The position numbers and the translations under genes were made by a program. This document shows positions 27,001 through 39,122 of a stretch of 64,000 nt of DNA, one piece after another. The stretch is from Pelodera strongyloides (Eukaryota > Nematoda > Chromadorea > Rhabditida > Rhabditidae), in NCBI GenBank assembly GCA_036852015.1, contig JAANDG010000595.1:1-64000 (forward strand). Reading direction: 5' to 3'. The notes below the pieces were generated by a model that was given only the letters and a program-made list of their open reading frames with translations, ran no database searches and was not told the DNA's origin. Each line of letters opens with the position of its first letter. Positions within the stretch are counted from its first letter, which is position 1.

Positions 27001-30000
27001 TTGTACGCCAAGTGTCAAAGCTTAGGCTTAGGGTTTCTGAGCATGAGCACACAGTAAACGACAAAGTTATTGAGTACAACAATAACAACGAGCCCCAAGA
27101 GTAGCCGCTCACTCATGCATTCTCATGCATTCTAGCTTGCTGCGACAATTACAGTCATTCTTCTTGAATAGTAGAACAGTGTAAACTGACATTAACTACT
27201 TCTGGTGAGTTGATGACGTCACGGCGCTAAGCACCGTACCAAATACTACCATATCAAACCCATAAACACTACTACCAACTCCAACCTTATGTAGATGTGA
27301 GGGTAACACCCTTCTTAAATCCAACAATCGCTCATAAAAGGCTTCTGTGTCCTCGTCTTCCCACAGTTGTAGTTCTCCTTCGTCCAATGCCTTGGAAAGC
27401 TGAAAACAACGTTTGTGAAATAAACGTGTGTAATTGCGTTGTGGCGAATTTCTTCCGTTATTACTTACAAATAAGAGTGGTAACAACACATAAGTTCACA
27501 CAAGTGAGCAAGTTTGCATATATAACACATGGACTTGCTCAGCATTGAGACTTAAACCAAGTGTCGTTTACGACTCCTTGAGTCTTGAGGCCACAAGTCA
27601 CTATGGTCATGTCACAATTGAATGTGGTATTAGCATACCGTAACCTAAACACGTCTAACTTCTACGCACCTCCCTAGCTGCCAGCTCGTCCTCCTCATCT
27701 TCCGACGGTTCCTCATTCCAATCGGGGACCTGCTCCCCAACCACCGGACACAAGTCACAACTCAACTGTTTCAGCTTCTCGTAAAGAGTCTTCGCCTCGT
27801 CCAGACGGGCTTTATCCTCTTGTGCGGCGTCACCTAAACAAAGCTCCTTGATCTTTAAAGTCGAAAATGTATGTTTACGCATCCTAATACTAGACTGCTA
27901 GAAAAAGTCTATAAGAGCGATCCCAAGTTTTCCCGTAGGCCCATTACCAATACGCACCTACAAACACACAGTTGCCCATTTTGGAAAAATTCACACGCGA
28001 AAGCATGTACCATTAATCAGTTTCAGTAAAGATAATGTGCTGAAACATTGCGAATTTGAAGAAAACGAGAAATGACCCGCGATGAAAGAGACCCTAAGCC
28101 TTCTAAACACATCAACACCTCTTCCCTTGCCCCTTTAAATGCAGAATAACTAACCCCGACTTCGCTCCTGTCGTTTCACCTTCTTCTGTACCTTATTCAT
28201 GGCGACACACGCATTCGTCGTCCTCTCAACCAATGATTTGGTGTATTCATTGAAGATGTTTCTGACCGTTCGACGGTGTTCGACAGTGAGAACTTCCGAT
28301 TTAGGAAGATCATCTAAATGGCCTAGGTTAGGTTTATGAGTCCGATGTCCGCACATGTCACACAAAGCCTAGTATCAAATAAAGAAAGAGACATGAAAAG
28401 GAAATTTGCGTTTCAAAATGGTGGGGTGGGAAACACAAGAATCAAACAATAACACGCATTCTCCACAAAACTACTTCAACCTGGGGTCATCATATTCATG
28501 ATTCAATTCTCAATGAATTCCCCGCCCTTTTCTCTGCGTGTCTCACATTAGAATGCTATTTTCTGTCCCCAGAGACTATTTCCCCGAGGGAATCGGAGTG
28601 GTGAATATGGCCTCTGGTCCAGAACCTAGTGACCTAGACCTCTACAATCACTCATTTGTCATTATCAGTAATCAGTACTGTACTTACGCAGTGGTACTTC
28701 AATCGAGGCTTCTGCTGGTGTTGTTAGCGGAATAAGTTCCGCCATTTCCCAGCCGACTTGCGAGGCAAGACCTGCCATCTAAATTCACGATAAGTGTTCA
28801 CTAGTGTTAAAGCGAACTGACGGCCGGTTTTTGAAACAGATCGAGTGGACCAGCATTATTATGCACCTTACGCAAATGAGCATAAATTATTAATAAAAAA
28901 AAACGAGATAAATTCGAGCAACTGTGCATAACTACGTAAAGATTCAGCTGTCTACGCTGCATTTCAAAACCGGACGGTATTTCGCTTTAAGCGACCAAAA
29001 AGAATAGGCGTAACAAGACCTAATTAGCCATATAACTGTCATGATCCCAGTCAATTACACTACACAAAGTAATCGAAAGAAATTATATTGCGGCAGCCGA
29101 ATAGATTCCTAGCTCCTAGTGAGGTTGAGGACTCACTTTTCAGCTATGCTATAGTAAACTACAGGGTGCCAAACGCAAATTGATCACCACCAGAAACATC
29201 GCTACCAACCAAAAGTCTAAATAAACTAACCAGTCCAACGTGCACATGTTCCGTTTTGTCAGTCAAAAGCACATGCTGGACAGCGGCGCCAAATGCCTTA
29301 ATTGAGCAAAAATTTAGAAAAGGTAAAGAAAAGAAAATAATGCATCGCACGAAGCGACGCCCTACTCTACCTATTGAAGTATAGTTTCCCTAGAAGCACT
29401 CCGCTAGAAGAAGTATTCTATCAAAGTAACACCCCGTTATGCGAATTTGGCCACCGTTTGAAACATTGAGAATTTAACCCGTGAAAGGCGATTCACTTTT
29501 CCCATATCAATGAACTAAATAAAATCCAACGTACCTGCAGTCCCTCTTTTCCAAAGACTCCATTTAGAAGCAATTCGCAAATAAGCCTGAAAGTAACTCG
29601 TATTTCTTTCTTTTTTTCTCTCACTAGATACAGAGGAACAAATTCATATTCATAGCAACCGCAACCGCAACCAATGCAAATGACGTTTGCCGAAACAATG
29701 TCCGTTGGTCGCTACAGAATACTTAGGAAGCCAGAATTTGGGCATAAATAGGTGCTTAAACACACGCACCAAGCAATCACACGCGGGCTCGTTGTGACCA
29801 CTTTTGGGGAACGTTCGTTTAACTTTACAAGTTAAGTTTGAATGAAATGTACAACCATTGATAGATTATGTTTTGTTCACAGAAACATTGCACGAAGGAG
29901 TTGTCGTGTGCAAGGGCAGGCCTCATACATAAACACAAACAAATACCCAAAAAAATCAAACAAACCTCAAATCCACTCTCAATTTGGACGGGTTCGACAC

Positions 30001-31170
30001 TTTGTCCGACTTCTTCAGAGGTAGATTCTTCTTCAATTCATTCAACAACAATTCCGGGAATCTGACGTAACGACACGCGATCGTCACACACAAATCGACG
30101 ACAAAAGGCACATCGGAGATTTTGAAGCGAGCCTCGGCGATTCCCTAAATGTTATTCCGATATATCTGAGGCAAGATTCACCACTCAAATCCCCAGGGGG
30201 AATTCCCCGTCTTTTTCTCTGCGTGTCTTACATTAGACTGCTATTTTCTGTCCACAGGGAATGTTTCCCCGAGGGAATCGGAGTGGTGAATATGGCCTCT
30301 GATGTGGTCTTCAACAAAACAACGGCTGACTATGAACTAAGACCAGCTCCAATACGCTTTGAGAACACACACCACGTATCATGCTCCTCCTTCCTAACTA
30401 CAAAAGTTATAGGTTATAGGCATACTGTAAGGTTCGTTAAGGACCAGATTACGGGGCATATTATTCATAAGGTACATAAACATCAATCCAAAGTTCTAAA
30501 GGGACACTCCCTCTTCTGCTAAGAACTCACAAACTCTGAAGGAATGTGCATCTTTCCCACTCCACTTCCCAAAAACCGTTTTCATATCCTTCAAAAGCAA
30601 ACCTGTGCCATCTCCTCATTAAACTTGCTCAGGTTCAGTTTTTCCATCTCTTCAATAAGAGCAGGACCAGCGCCGGCACCAATATTCTTCAGCCTCTTCA
30701 TAAATGCCGTTGTTTTCTTCAGCGTCGAGTCCAGCGATCTATAAAGGTCAAGGTTAGATTACTGTAAGATGCTAAAACACAGTATCTAGGCGCTCACTCG
30801 ACAAAATACATTCATGAGTGCCAATTTTACTCCAACGCCTTGTAAAATAAAAGTTGGTTTTAAATCAATTCCTACCCATGTGACTTACAAAAACTAATCA
30901 ATTTATAATCAAGCAACAGCCAATCTTCAGTAAAAAAACGTTGTACACCTCCGTGAGCTACGGACGCTACGGTGCAACCTAGAATCCTACCGATTACAGT
31001 ATCAACCACAACAAAAACAGCGTCACATTACCGTACCTCAACTTCGACTCATCATCTGCTTCTCTTGAAACTGTCAATCTGTACCGATTCGCTGTCTGTG
31101 CTTCATGCCTACGGTTGAGTTCCTCCATCCAAGATACGGAGACCCTCTTCATCTTAGGTCCTTCACCCAT
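12017..31170 (-). CDS. smg-3: UPF2 / SMG-3, nonsense-mediated decay factor (about 31 exons, 1073 aa)
   Basis: UPF2 bridges UPF3 at the exon junction complex to the helicase UPF1 in nonsense-mediated mRNA decay. Exon ends in transcript order: 31170-31037, 30738-30603, 30144-29966, 29586-29535, 29296-29231, 28778-28688, 28322-28155, 27833-27670, 27399-27286, 26928-26819, 26441-26372, 26047-26003, 25787-25701, 25468-25317, 24990-24918, 24570-24443, 24084-24000, 23727-23635, 23168-23087, 22727-22580, 22176-22065, 21693-21629, 21336-21244, 21122-21050, 20553-20446, 20240-20116, 16926-16848, 16593-16525, 13041-12969, 12438-12279, 12104-12017. Phases agree throughout (3222 nt). Three MIF4G repeats fall near residues 45-260, 440-640 and 655-880; acidic stretches lie at 370-425 and 877-945. 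The UPF1-binding C-terminus shows EDEEFMKDLDRMMLE and LKPVLLTRGKNRK. Shorter N-terminus than vertebrate UPF2. The acceptor of exon 13041-12969 is weak (GGGAG) and least certain. Confidence 0.92.
13198..13379. repeat. Family B MITE, copy 1 (182 bp)
   Basis: Begins TTAAAGCGAAATACCGGCCG and ends CGGTAGTTCGCTTTAA, with complementary arms (TTTGAAACACATCG and CGATGCGTTTCAAA) around a diverged centre. Lies in a UPF2 intron. Same terminal TTAAAGCGAA as family A, but a different inner sequence. Confidence 0.85.
13502..13520. repeat. Interstitial telomere repeat (TTAGGC)n
   Basis: Three units of CTAAGC-type sequence in a UPF2 intron, about 120 bases from a family B element. Confidence 0.8.
14479..14502. 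repeat. (AG)n microsatellite
   Basis: Perfect AG dinucleotide run inside the large UPF2 intron between the exons at 16525 and 13041. Confidence 0.85.
14638..14716. repeat. (CT)n microsatellite
   Basis: CT-rich tract with TTTCTC interruptions in the same UPF2 intron; lies about 140 bases from the AG run and could pair with it in the transcript. Confidence 0.8.
15335..15395. repeat. (CT)n microsatellite
   Basis: Near-perfect CT repeat in the large UPF2 intron. Confidence 0.85.
16948..17142. repeat. Family B MITE, copy 2
   Basis: Begins TTAAAGCGAAATACGGGCTG and ends CCGGTATTTCGCTTTAA. Lies in the 3.2-kb UPF2 intron, starting just 22 bases upstream (in the transcript sense) of the acceptor of the exon at 16926. 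Confidence 0.8.
19183..19364. repeat. Family B MITE, copy 3
   Basis: Begins TTAAAGCAAAATATCGGCCG and ends with a locally duplicated CTATTTCGCTATTTCGCTTTAA-type terminus. Same UPF2 intron as copy 2. Confidence 0.8.
20037..20100. repeat. CT-rich microsatellite
   Basis: CTCTCTTTC-type tract directly after the donor of the UPF2 exon 20240-20116. Confidence 0.7.
22224..22319 (+). repeat. tRNA-derived SINE-like element, copy 1
   Basis: The first about 73 bases fold like a tRNA: A box GGTAGCTTAGTGG, anticodon arm TGGA-CCGGTAA-TCCA giving a GGT (Thr) anticodon, and B box GGGTTCGATTCCC. The acceptor stem pairs poorly. Sequence past the tRNA part (CCAATACCCC, then TTTTTCGATCACA) is conserved with the copy at 26225, which argues for a SINE-type family rather than a functional tRNA gene. 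In a UPF2 intron. Confidence 0.65.
22395..22562. repeat. Degenerate minisatellite, unit about 37 bp
   Basis: Four or so diverged units built on GTACGTGGTACTGTACAAGA followed by GACGAATAT, in the UPF2 intron downstream of the SINE-like copy. Unit boundaries are approximate. Confidence 0.6.
26225..26322 (-). repeat. tRNA-derived SINE-like element, copy 2
   Basis: Reverse strand gives GGGTAGCGGTAGCGTAGTTG, the same CCGGTAA anticodon loop, a B box with mismatches (GGGCTCGTTTCC) and the same downstream ATACCCC...TTTTTCGATCAC tail as the copy at 22224. It lies in a different UPF2 intron. Confidence 0.65.
28511..28617. repeat. Family F repeat, copy 1
   Basis: Contains GAATTCCCCG, ATTTTCTGTCC, CCCGAGGGAATCGG and ends GTGAATATGGCCTCT. 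The same order of blocks occurs at 30192, and in opposite orientation at 40736 and 50106. Intronic in UPF2. Confidence 0.65.
28807..28990. repeat. Family B MITE, copy 4
   Basis: Begins TTAAAGCGAACTGACGGCCG and ends CGGACGGTATTTCGCTTTAA. It shares the variant AACTGACGG start with the truncated copy at 57051, so the two may be a sublineage. UPF2 intron. Confidence 0.8.
30192..30301. repeat. Family F repeat, copy 2
   Basis: Same blocks and orientation as the copy at 28511 (GGGGGAATTCCCCG ... GTGAATATGGCCTCT), highly similar over the right half. UPF2 intron. Confidence 0.65.
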
Positions 31171-31177
31171 CTGAAAA
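31171..31177 (-). promoter_or_regulatory. Candidate trans-splice acceptor at the UPF2 start
   Basis: On the minus strand ATTTTCAG runs directly into the ATG at 31170, a textbook 3' splice site with no coding exon before it. This position is typical for SL addition and fixes the chosen start. It lies about 740 bases downstream of the hnRNP stop on the same strand. Confidence 0.6.
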
Positions 31178-31912
31178 TTTTCAAGCAATATGGCACACGA
31201 TTTTTAAATTTACTTGGTTACAAGAAAAACGAAGTTGTCCACACGTTTCAACACCACATGCCATACTGCTTTAAAAAGTACATTTGCATATGATAAGACC
31301 CTGGATCTATCACGAACCGTCACACACGGTTTTTAACCAACAAAGAAAGAAAGCCAATCTAAAAAAGTATTCCAAACAAGTATTCCCATGTGTGGAAAAG
31401 AAACCATTCAAGCAAACAGTGCTCCTAATTCATAATATCTTTATTACACAAAAGTAAAACAACAAAAACAAAACAATGTAGGGGCCATTCACAATATGAA
31501 CAGGGACATATGAATAGGAAATAGGACCAAATTAGTTATAGCTGATACTATAGAACAAAAATAAAATGGTAAAACTAAGCAATCAGGACACCAAATTGCA
31601 TTGCGTATCGGCCATCGACGCCAAATAGCGATAACCATAAAAAATAGTATAAATAATACAACAAGCCCAACTCCCGGAGTAAAGCGAACATAGGTGGGTA
31701 ACAAATAAAGTCAGGATTAATAAGAACATTAATGGATCTCCATGAGTCTCTAAAGTCCAAAACTCAACACAATATGAGTATGAGTTGAACTAAATAAATA
31801 GAAAACACAAATCAATAAATAGGCAATACACTGCAGAAGGCATCGGATGCAACTTCTCATTCTCACTCAGCATTAAAGGGAATAGACCATATAACCCTAG
31901 TATATTCTCTAG
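31171..31912. other. Intercistronic region, hnRNP F/H-like to UPF2
   Basis: Holds the 3' flank of the hnRNP gene with a minus-strand AATAAA near 31443, then about 260 bases to the UPF2 acceptor. Same-strand genes with this spacing and an acceptor at the downstream start fit a nematode operon. A fragment resembling a family A MITE arm lies near 31262-31297. No gene seen. Confidence 0.5.
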
Positions 31913-34900
31913 CTAATAATACCAGCTACGTTGTGTCGGAGCAGCAGCTGAAGTCCCGATATCAGACGCACCGCCCCACGGATCTAAAATAAAAGCTCGA
32001 CATATTGAATTAAACGAAAACGATCTAAAGAGCCCAAATAAACCTAGTCACTCCCGTTCTACAAAAACTGAAGCTTGAAGCAACAGGTTAAGAGAGCTTA
32101 AAGCGGTATGATAAGTGGTTTCCGGTTGCGTTGCGAAAAAGCGGTACGAAAAGTGGTTTATGAGTGCGGCGCGAACCATATACTTAACCTTAACCGATGT
32201 ATTATATAAAACTGGCAGCCCACACTCCGCTTTCCCGCCCCAGAAGAGCTGAAGAGCGCCGCAAATGCACATAATACAATACATTTTTGTTTATTACTGC
32301 ACATAATACAATACATTATACATTTCAAAAACCACGTGTAATACACTGTGACTGTGCATTATCACCCAAAACATCTCCTTAATACACAATGAATTAAAAC
32401 CCACCAATCTGCCCTCCTCCCGTTCGACCTTTCGGGCCTCCGGCTGTTTTCAATGGCGGGTACCCAGGATAAGGGTTTGGCGTCGTTTCGGCGTATCCAG
32501 ACTGTCTGCCTCTTTGTGCGCCCGGTGGATATCCACCTTTCTCCCACGGTGAAGGCACCGCAGGCGGTTGCGCATGTCTCGCCCACGGATCTTGCAGCGG
32601 CGGCGGCGGACCACCACGTCGGAGGAGAGGAGGAACGCCTCCTCGAACGCGCGCCATTGGGGCATTTCCACGACCAAAGGGACCGGGACCTAAGGAGCAG
32701 TAATAAACAAAAACATTTGAGACACATAAATACCATCCATTATTGACTGAGTCTACGGAGTAGAATTCTCGTAAATTAAGTGTAAATTTACCACCGTTCA
32801 CGACTATGACACTAAGACCTAGCTGGATATGCATATAAGCAGTTAAAGCGAAATGCTAGCCCCTTTGGAAAATTTGCATATGATAAGCAAATCCTACGTA
32901 TCCTACGCTAATTTTGTACTATCGTCCACGGCAATCGTACAAAATTAGCATAGGATACGTAGGATTTGCTTATCATACGCAAATTTTCCAAAGGGGCTAG
33001 CATTTCGCTTTAAAATGAGATATGTTAGGCTGTTGTGGATGAGACTCATGATATTACTACACGAAAAAAACAAAAACAACACCAAGGAGAGAAAACAGAA
33101 AACGCAACTGGACGAATAACAAACATAAAAGCATAACCTACCTCCATGACCGTAATGTGGGGCTAAAGGAGCCAACGGAGGTGCACCTCCTTTAACCGTT
33201 CTAAACTGAATCCGTCTCATTGGAAGGGGGACGTCTATCCCACGAAACAGTTCCACGTATCTAAATTACAGCATACATCTTAGAAATCAGAAAGAAGGCA
33301 CAGGTTACGTACCCTTACATTAAACATCTAAGCGGCAGAAAAACGATTCACACATGAACCGGGTCCTTTTGGGCATTTTAAAGTCTGGTTTACAATTCGT
33401 CTAAAAATTGGAAGAGCCCACATATACAACGAAACAAACATATTGAGCATGAACTAAATGGTAACGGATGTGAGAATGCCAACGAACTAACCTCTTGCCC
33501 ATTTCCTTCTTGTTGAACTTGAGCGCCTCTTCAGCTTCTGAAATTGTGGCAAATTCCACTGCCGCATCGCCCGATGGACGTCCGTCGTCAGCGTAGCCCA
33601 TCTGAATATTTGGTTCTTATATCAATGTTTCAACGTAAACATTTTATAACCTTTATATTCTTACGTTATTACAATTACATTTTTCGCAGTAAACATTACA
33701 CTGAACATAATATTTTTCTCTACTATTCGATTCACGACTTCCTATCTTTTCTTTTAACGGAACTCTCACATGACATAAACGTCGTGTTGGAAAACCGACA
33801 CAACAAACATATCACCTCATAAAGTCGCTACAATGCTTTAATACGATTAAGATACAGTTCTCCCTCAGTTCATAGCTCACAAATGAGTTAAAACAAAACG
33901 CAATCATTCCTATATTAAAGTACAACGAGCTGATTTCTGCTTTCTAAGAACGAAATCAAACAAATCCCACTCGCCTATGATTATGAATGAATTCAAAATA
34001 AACAAATGAGAGTGAGAGAGCACACACCTTAATTTCCACAATCTGTAGTCCTTGGAAGAAATCTTCAATATTCTCCGGATAGCATTGGAACGGTATTCCA
34101 CGCATGTACAGCTATAACAAAATATTAAACCCATAAAAATTTAAGTAATTTAGTAATTATAAACACCTCCGTGTCGATTAAACTATATAAAATCACATAT
34201 TGATATTGGTCATTTCCCACATGGAAGATATTTTGAAAGAAGGGTGAAAGCTCCCTAGATCACCACCTTTGTGGGAAAAACTCAACGATACTGCAGTAGG
34301 TAGACATGAGAATCACAAGATTTAAAAAAAAATTCAAATTTCAACTAAAATACCTTTGATCTGCTTCGAAGTTCATACTTTTCATCAAATCTCCCCGGAA
34401 TATCGTAAGGAGCTGGGCGGCGACCCATAGGCATTCCTCTAGAACAAGTAAACGTAAACAAATTCAACATTCTTATTTTTTCATTAGTTATTCTGTTATT
34501 CATTCTCTGTGAAGAAGTGAACTGATAGCGAACAACTACACCAAAGAGTAACTAATACCGGTATACCATACCGATCAAAATCCATCAGGAGCTCTGCATC
34601 TACTTACTATGGAGCTATGGAGGAAAAACAGCCGGAAAAGTAAAATTCCAAAAAAAGACTGCTAACCAACCTTCCCGGCATAAAAGGAGCCTCGCGACCT
34701 GGACCTCCACGGTACATCATCGGATGCCCGCGTCCACCGCCACGTACGGCCATCAGGGGCATCGGGGGACCTAAATTTCAACAAAATTATTTTTTTGTAA
34801 CAAATTTCACACATTAAATAAAGTTTTCTAGTGCTCGTTGCTCACTAATTTCGAATCTACCTTTATATCCTGCACTAGATATGTGTATTGGCATAATTGG

Positions 34901-37900
34901 CTAGCAATCAAAAATACCCTCAAATATGATCGAACAACCAAACAAGATGACTGCACAACATTTAGCAACGAACTTAGTGTTGGTGCACAAAAACCAGAGC
35001 CATGCGCATTTGAGCAACTCAAATACAAAACAAAACAACCCACCCATTCCCGGCACTCCCATGCGAGCTCCACCCGCTTCCATTTTTACTCGCATAAAAT
35101 CGTCGAATTTACATCGCACAACTTCCACGTATCTAAACGGATAAGCAGGCTCATTAGCCAGAGTTTGATTTGCGCACGCGCCTGTAACTCTACCGTTGGT
35201 CCAACAAGGTCAGATCATTAATAAAAAATAATCCTCGCTAGCGAAATCGTCACGGTCAACGGGGCCCCAAAACCCCTCAATATCCACGTGTTTAACACGT
35301 CCTACTTATAAATAATCTGAATTATACTCTTAGTGTAAGCTAAAGGTACCCACAGGTACCTGCATGCCACCCACCCACGGGGTAGCTACCCAATCCACCT
35401 CCACCACCATTTTGACGCCCCGGTGCCGGTTATCCTACCGTCGGATAACCCCTGGACACTCCAATATACCAGTTTGGTTATTTTCCACCAATACGTGTTA
35501 TCGGCGAAAATGAATTACCATAAATAAATGGTTAGAAAGAAGCACCTGTGTACCGCAGTTTCCCGCGGTACATTCACTAACCAGCTGATGGAGGTACAGT
35601 ACCTTTTACCCATGTATTCCTTGTTTTTGGCTAGAGCCTTAGTATAGTCGGCCCGTGACAAAACCCTTATATAGGCATCTCCAGTTAGCCGGTCACCCTG
35701 TTTCTCCAGAATCACCTCTTCCACGTCGCAATCTGCATATATAGTGTAATTAGTGACCGCAGATCCTTAATATAAATTCCAAATGCCAATGAATCGTTAT
35801 TACATTTGTACTTTGTACCTTGTACTTCCGGCTAACCTGGCCAAACTATAATAATGATATTCGTAGTCCGGTAAGTCCCTACCCAAAACGAGTATTGCAT
35901 AAAATACAATTATCATACAATACAAATCTTAAAGGAGCATTCATAAGTTGCAAATGAAACCCAGCAAGAAATTTGCTTACGGTTATTATGCGACAAAAAG
36001 TGATTTTAAAAAGCTTCTACAACAATAATAATACTATGAAATTATTCGAAAATAGTCGAAACAAAGATAGCAACGTACCGCTCCATTACACACAACACAA
36101 GGTCAACAACTTAACGCTTAACCTAACATTAGATGTGTTCATTTTTTTTCTCCGACCACCGGCTAAGCGACGTTAGCAAATACACAATAATAATATAGAA
36201 CAAAATGCCCCCGAAACACAGTAAAAAATCATTTCAAATGTTCTACAAAATTCACGCGGATTGGACAAAATATCGAGTATCCGTTAAAGTCCACTCAAGA
36301 AAACACATTAAAAACTGTTAATGGACTAGAAGAAAAGGATTAAGGTAATGCAAATTCTGCATGGGTAAAAGAAAACAGACTCAAGAGTATGTCACATTAA
36401 AACGCTTAAAATGGAAAAAAATATTGCACAGATAATAAAAAAAGTCGTACCTTCACCAAAAAACTTCTTCACTTCCTCCTGTGTGCACTTGAAAGGAATT
36501 CCACGAAGTCGGAGAACCTAAATGTGTGCGTTATAAATATTCAAAAAAGGTAAAGGCCACAATCACAATGGCGTCCGTCAAAGTGCAGCTAATAAATTCA
36601 AATACAACTATTGTTATATGGCGATAAAATCGGTAGTAAAGTGTCGATAAATCGCTATTATTGGAGAAGCGAAAAATTAGTTACATACACTACAATTTGC
36701 CAATAAAACGGGAAAAACTAAAATATAGCGTCCCCCCCCCCAGTCAGAACTGATGAACATCACTAATCGTGCACGATTTCATCAAAACATAGAGAAAAAG
36801 AAAATAATAATATGTCAAAAATGATACGGCCCGAACTAACCAACCTTATGCTCATCTCTGATTATTCCCTTCTTCTTCAACGAAATTAATTCCTCGCGAT
36901 TCACAGAGAACACTAAAAAGGAAAACAGTATAGACTCTTAGCATATATAAATGTAAATATATATTCATAATAGCTAAATAAGCTGAAGGCGTGGTTCAAG
37001 TTTATACCGGAATCGGGATGCGAGTCTACTTTTGACAGTAAGTAAAACAAGACACTAAATAACTGATCTACTGAACAGTAGACAACAAAGATGCAGTTCT
37101 TAAAATCGTTCCATCCATCAGGACAGGTTACGTCGTAAGCTAAAATTTAATTAAAACGTATGCAATCCAATCCACCAACCTTCAATATATCTAGTGGAGC
37201 CTTCGAGTATCTTCTTATGACAGGCAAGTGCTTCTTGCACATCTTCTTTGCTCACCAATTCAACGTAACACTGGGCTAAACGACCAATAGATATTTAGTG
37301 TTTTAGAAGGTGCACAACCAACAAATGAAACACAACCAACGAAACCTGGTCAAAGCAAATGATATGATTAGTCATCACTTATTCAAACACAAAACGCTAT
37401 CCTCTTGCTAGGTCTGACTTTTAAAGCGAAATGCTAGCCCCTTTGGAAAATTAGCGTATGATAAGCAAATCCTATGTATCCTATGCTAATTTTGTACGAT
37501 TGCCGTGGACGATCGTACAAAATTAGCATAGGATACATAGGATTTGCTTATCATATGCTAATTTTCCAAAGGGGCTGGCATTTCGCTTTAAATGTCCTTA
37601 GAATTTAGGAATAAATCAAATCCAAGATATGGGCTAGCTTATTGGTATTGGTGAGTGGAATTTAGAATAAAGAAAACTTAAAAAAAAATACCTGGAGACT
37701 TGACACCCGGTGGAGACATAGGCATAATAATCGATTCGATCGCGATACCTAAATAAACCATGGCTAGTTCTTTTTCGGGAAAATGCGCTAGACGAAAATC
37801 GAAAATATGAAACAAATGTAGTTTTTCCAAGCCAAGATTTGCAATTTGCAATCCTCATTAAAGAAAATTAAGCAAATAGACAGAACGGGTATCGAAAATC

Positions 37901-39122
37901 CCCTTTATTATTTTTGGCTGCTCATGAGAAATTAGTGATGGATTCATTAAACCTTAAACTCGGACTGTCAAAAAAAAACTATAAAAATTGATTACCTTTA
38001 AAAAAATTGCGCATCTCAGCCTCAGTTGTTCCAATAGGCAGTCCCCGGCACCTCACAAATTGAGTCTGAGGTTTCTTCGGTGCCTAAAAAATATAATATA
38101 AAACACAATAATTTCCAAAGAAAACAGAAAACCCAATTTTGCAAAACAAAATCCAGAAAATACGCATGTTTCACAAAGGCTTCATGAACACAGAATCAGT
38201 AAAATGCGTTGATACCACTTTTTAAAACACGAACAACTAACGCGAATCAGAAAGAAAGGGCTCCGTTCGACATGTAAAATTTGCTTTATTCCCAAGTAAG
38301 TGTCTTTCTCTACCTCTAGTATCGTCTTTCTCTACCTCCAGTTTTTCGCTTTACGTTTTTTTATGTATTTGTTCACGCTGTATTATTTCGCTTTTGTTCT
38401 TTTCAGAATAAAGTATTCAATATATATAGTAAGTCCGTCCTACAAGGAGAAAATCCTCATTCATTGTACGGAACGCTCGCCAATGACAGAGAATGGAAAA
38501 CTACATCGACAAATGTTCATAATTTAGTTTCATTTCCAAACACAAACCTCTGTTTTCTCTTTCTCTTTTCCTCCACCGTCCGTTTTCTTTTCACTTTTGG
38601 CGTCGGCATCAGTGGCTTCTTTAGAAACTTCAGCTAAAATAATAAAACAATAAAACATTCGTAAATAGAAAATAGTGGTCGTTAGTTGTTTGGTATTGGA
38701 AGTCCTGTATACAAAAACCCAATTTTCTCTGAAATATAAATCACAATACAATATAAGTAGTGCATATGCATTCGTACGTGGTGAAGCTCATTCAGCCATC
38801 ACTTGATCAAGTGAAAATGATATTGTAGCCGCAACTCAGGAGATCTCATCATGAGCATTCATAATTGTATAACGCTAAGGCACATGAGCTAATAAAAACT
38901 TAAAAACCAACCAATTTCCGAAGTGGGACCAGCCTCGGCTATTTTATCGGGATTTACAGGCTGCTCAGCTGATGCTTCCACATCAGTTTTTACTTCTTTG
39001 ACATCGTCAACTGGCTGAGAATCTTCACTTGGTTCCGCTTTGACTGCAAGAAGTGGCAAAGACTCTTCGGGCTTTTGTACTGCGTCAACTTTTACAGTTT
39101 CGGTTTCGGACGCTTCTGACAT
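31913..39122 (-). CDS. hnRNP F/H-type RNA-binding protein, three quasi-RRMs (16 exons, 581 aa)
   Basis: Likely a splicing or RNA-processing regulator that binds G-rich RNA. Exons in transcript order: 39122-38912, 38633-38548, 38083-37996, 37748-37692, 37275-37180, 36912-36845, 36517-36451, 35732-35603, 35132-35044, 34770-34671, 34438-34354, 34111-34028, 33601-33492, 33260-33142, 32689-32405, 31983-31913; 1746 nt, phases consistent. Residues 1-100 are acidic, Glu/Lys-rich. qRRM1 (about 107-181) has FVRCRGLP and CYVEL; qRRM2 (about 203-272) VLRLRGIPF, GDAYIRV, MGKRYVEV; qRRM3 (about 359-438) LYMRGIPF, GDAAVEF, MGKRYVELF. These non-aromatic RNP motifs and the (G/R)YVE(V/L) ends mark the F/H/GRSF1 class. 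A Gly/Arg/Met linker lies between qRRM2 and 3, and a Gly/Pro-rich tail follows. No ESRP-type nuclease-like N-terminus is present. Nematode relatives include sym-2 and hrpf-1; I cannot choose between them. Confidence 0.9.
32843..33013. repeat. 171-bp palindromic MITE, family A, copy 2
   Basis: Same length and ends as the copy at 1653 (TTAAAGCGAAATGC ... GCATTTCGCTTTAA), arms nearly perfectly complementary. Lies in the hnRNP intron between the exons at 33142 and 32689. Confidence 0.85.
37421..37591. repeat. 171-bp palindromic MITE, family A, copy 3
   Basis: Same length and arms as the copies at 1653 and 32843. The short non-palindromic centre is present in the opposite orientation (TTGCCGTGGACG instead of CGTCCACGGCAA). 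Lies in the hnRNP intron between the exons at 37692 and 37275. Confidence 0.85.
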
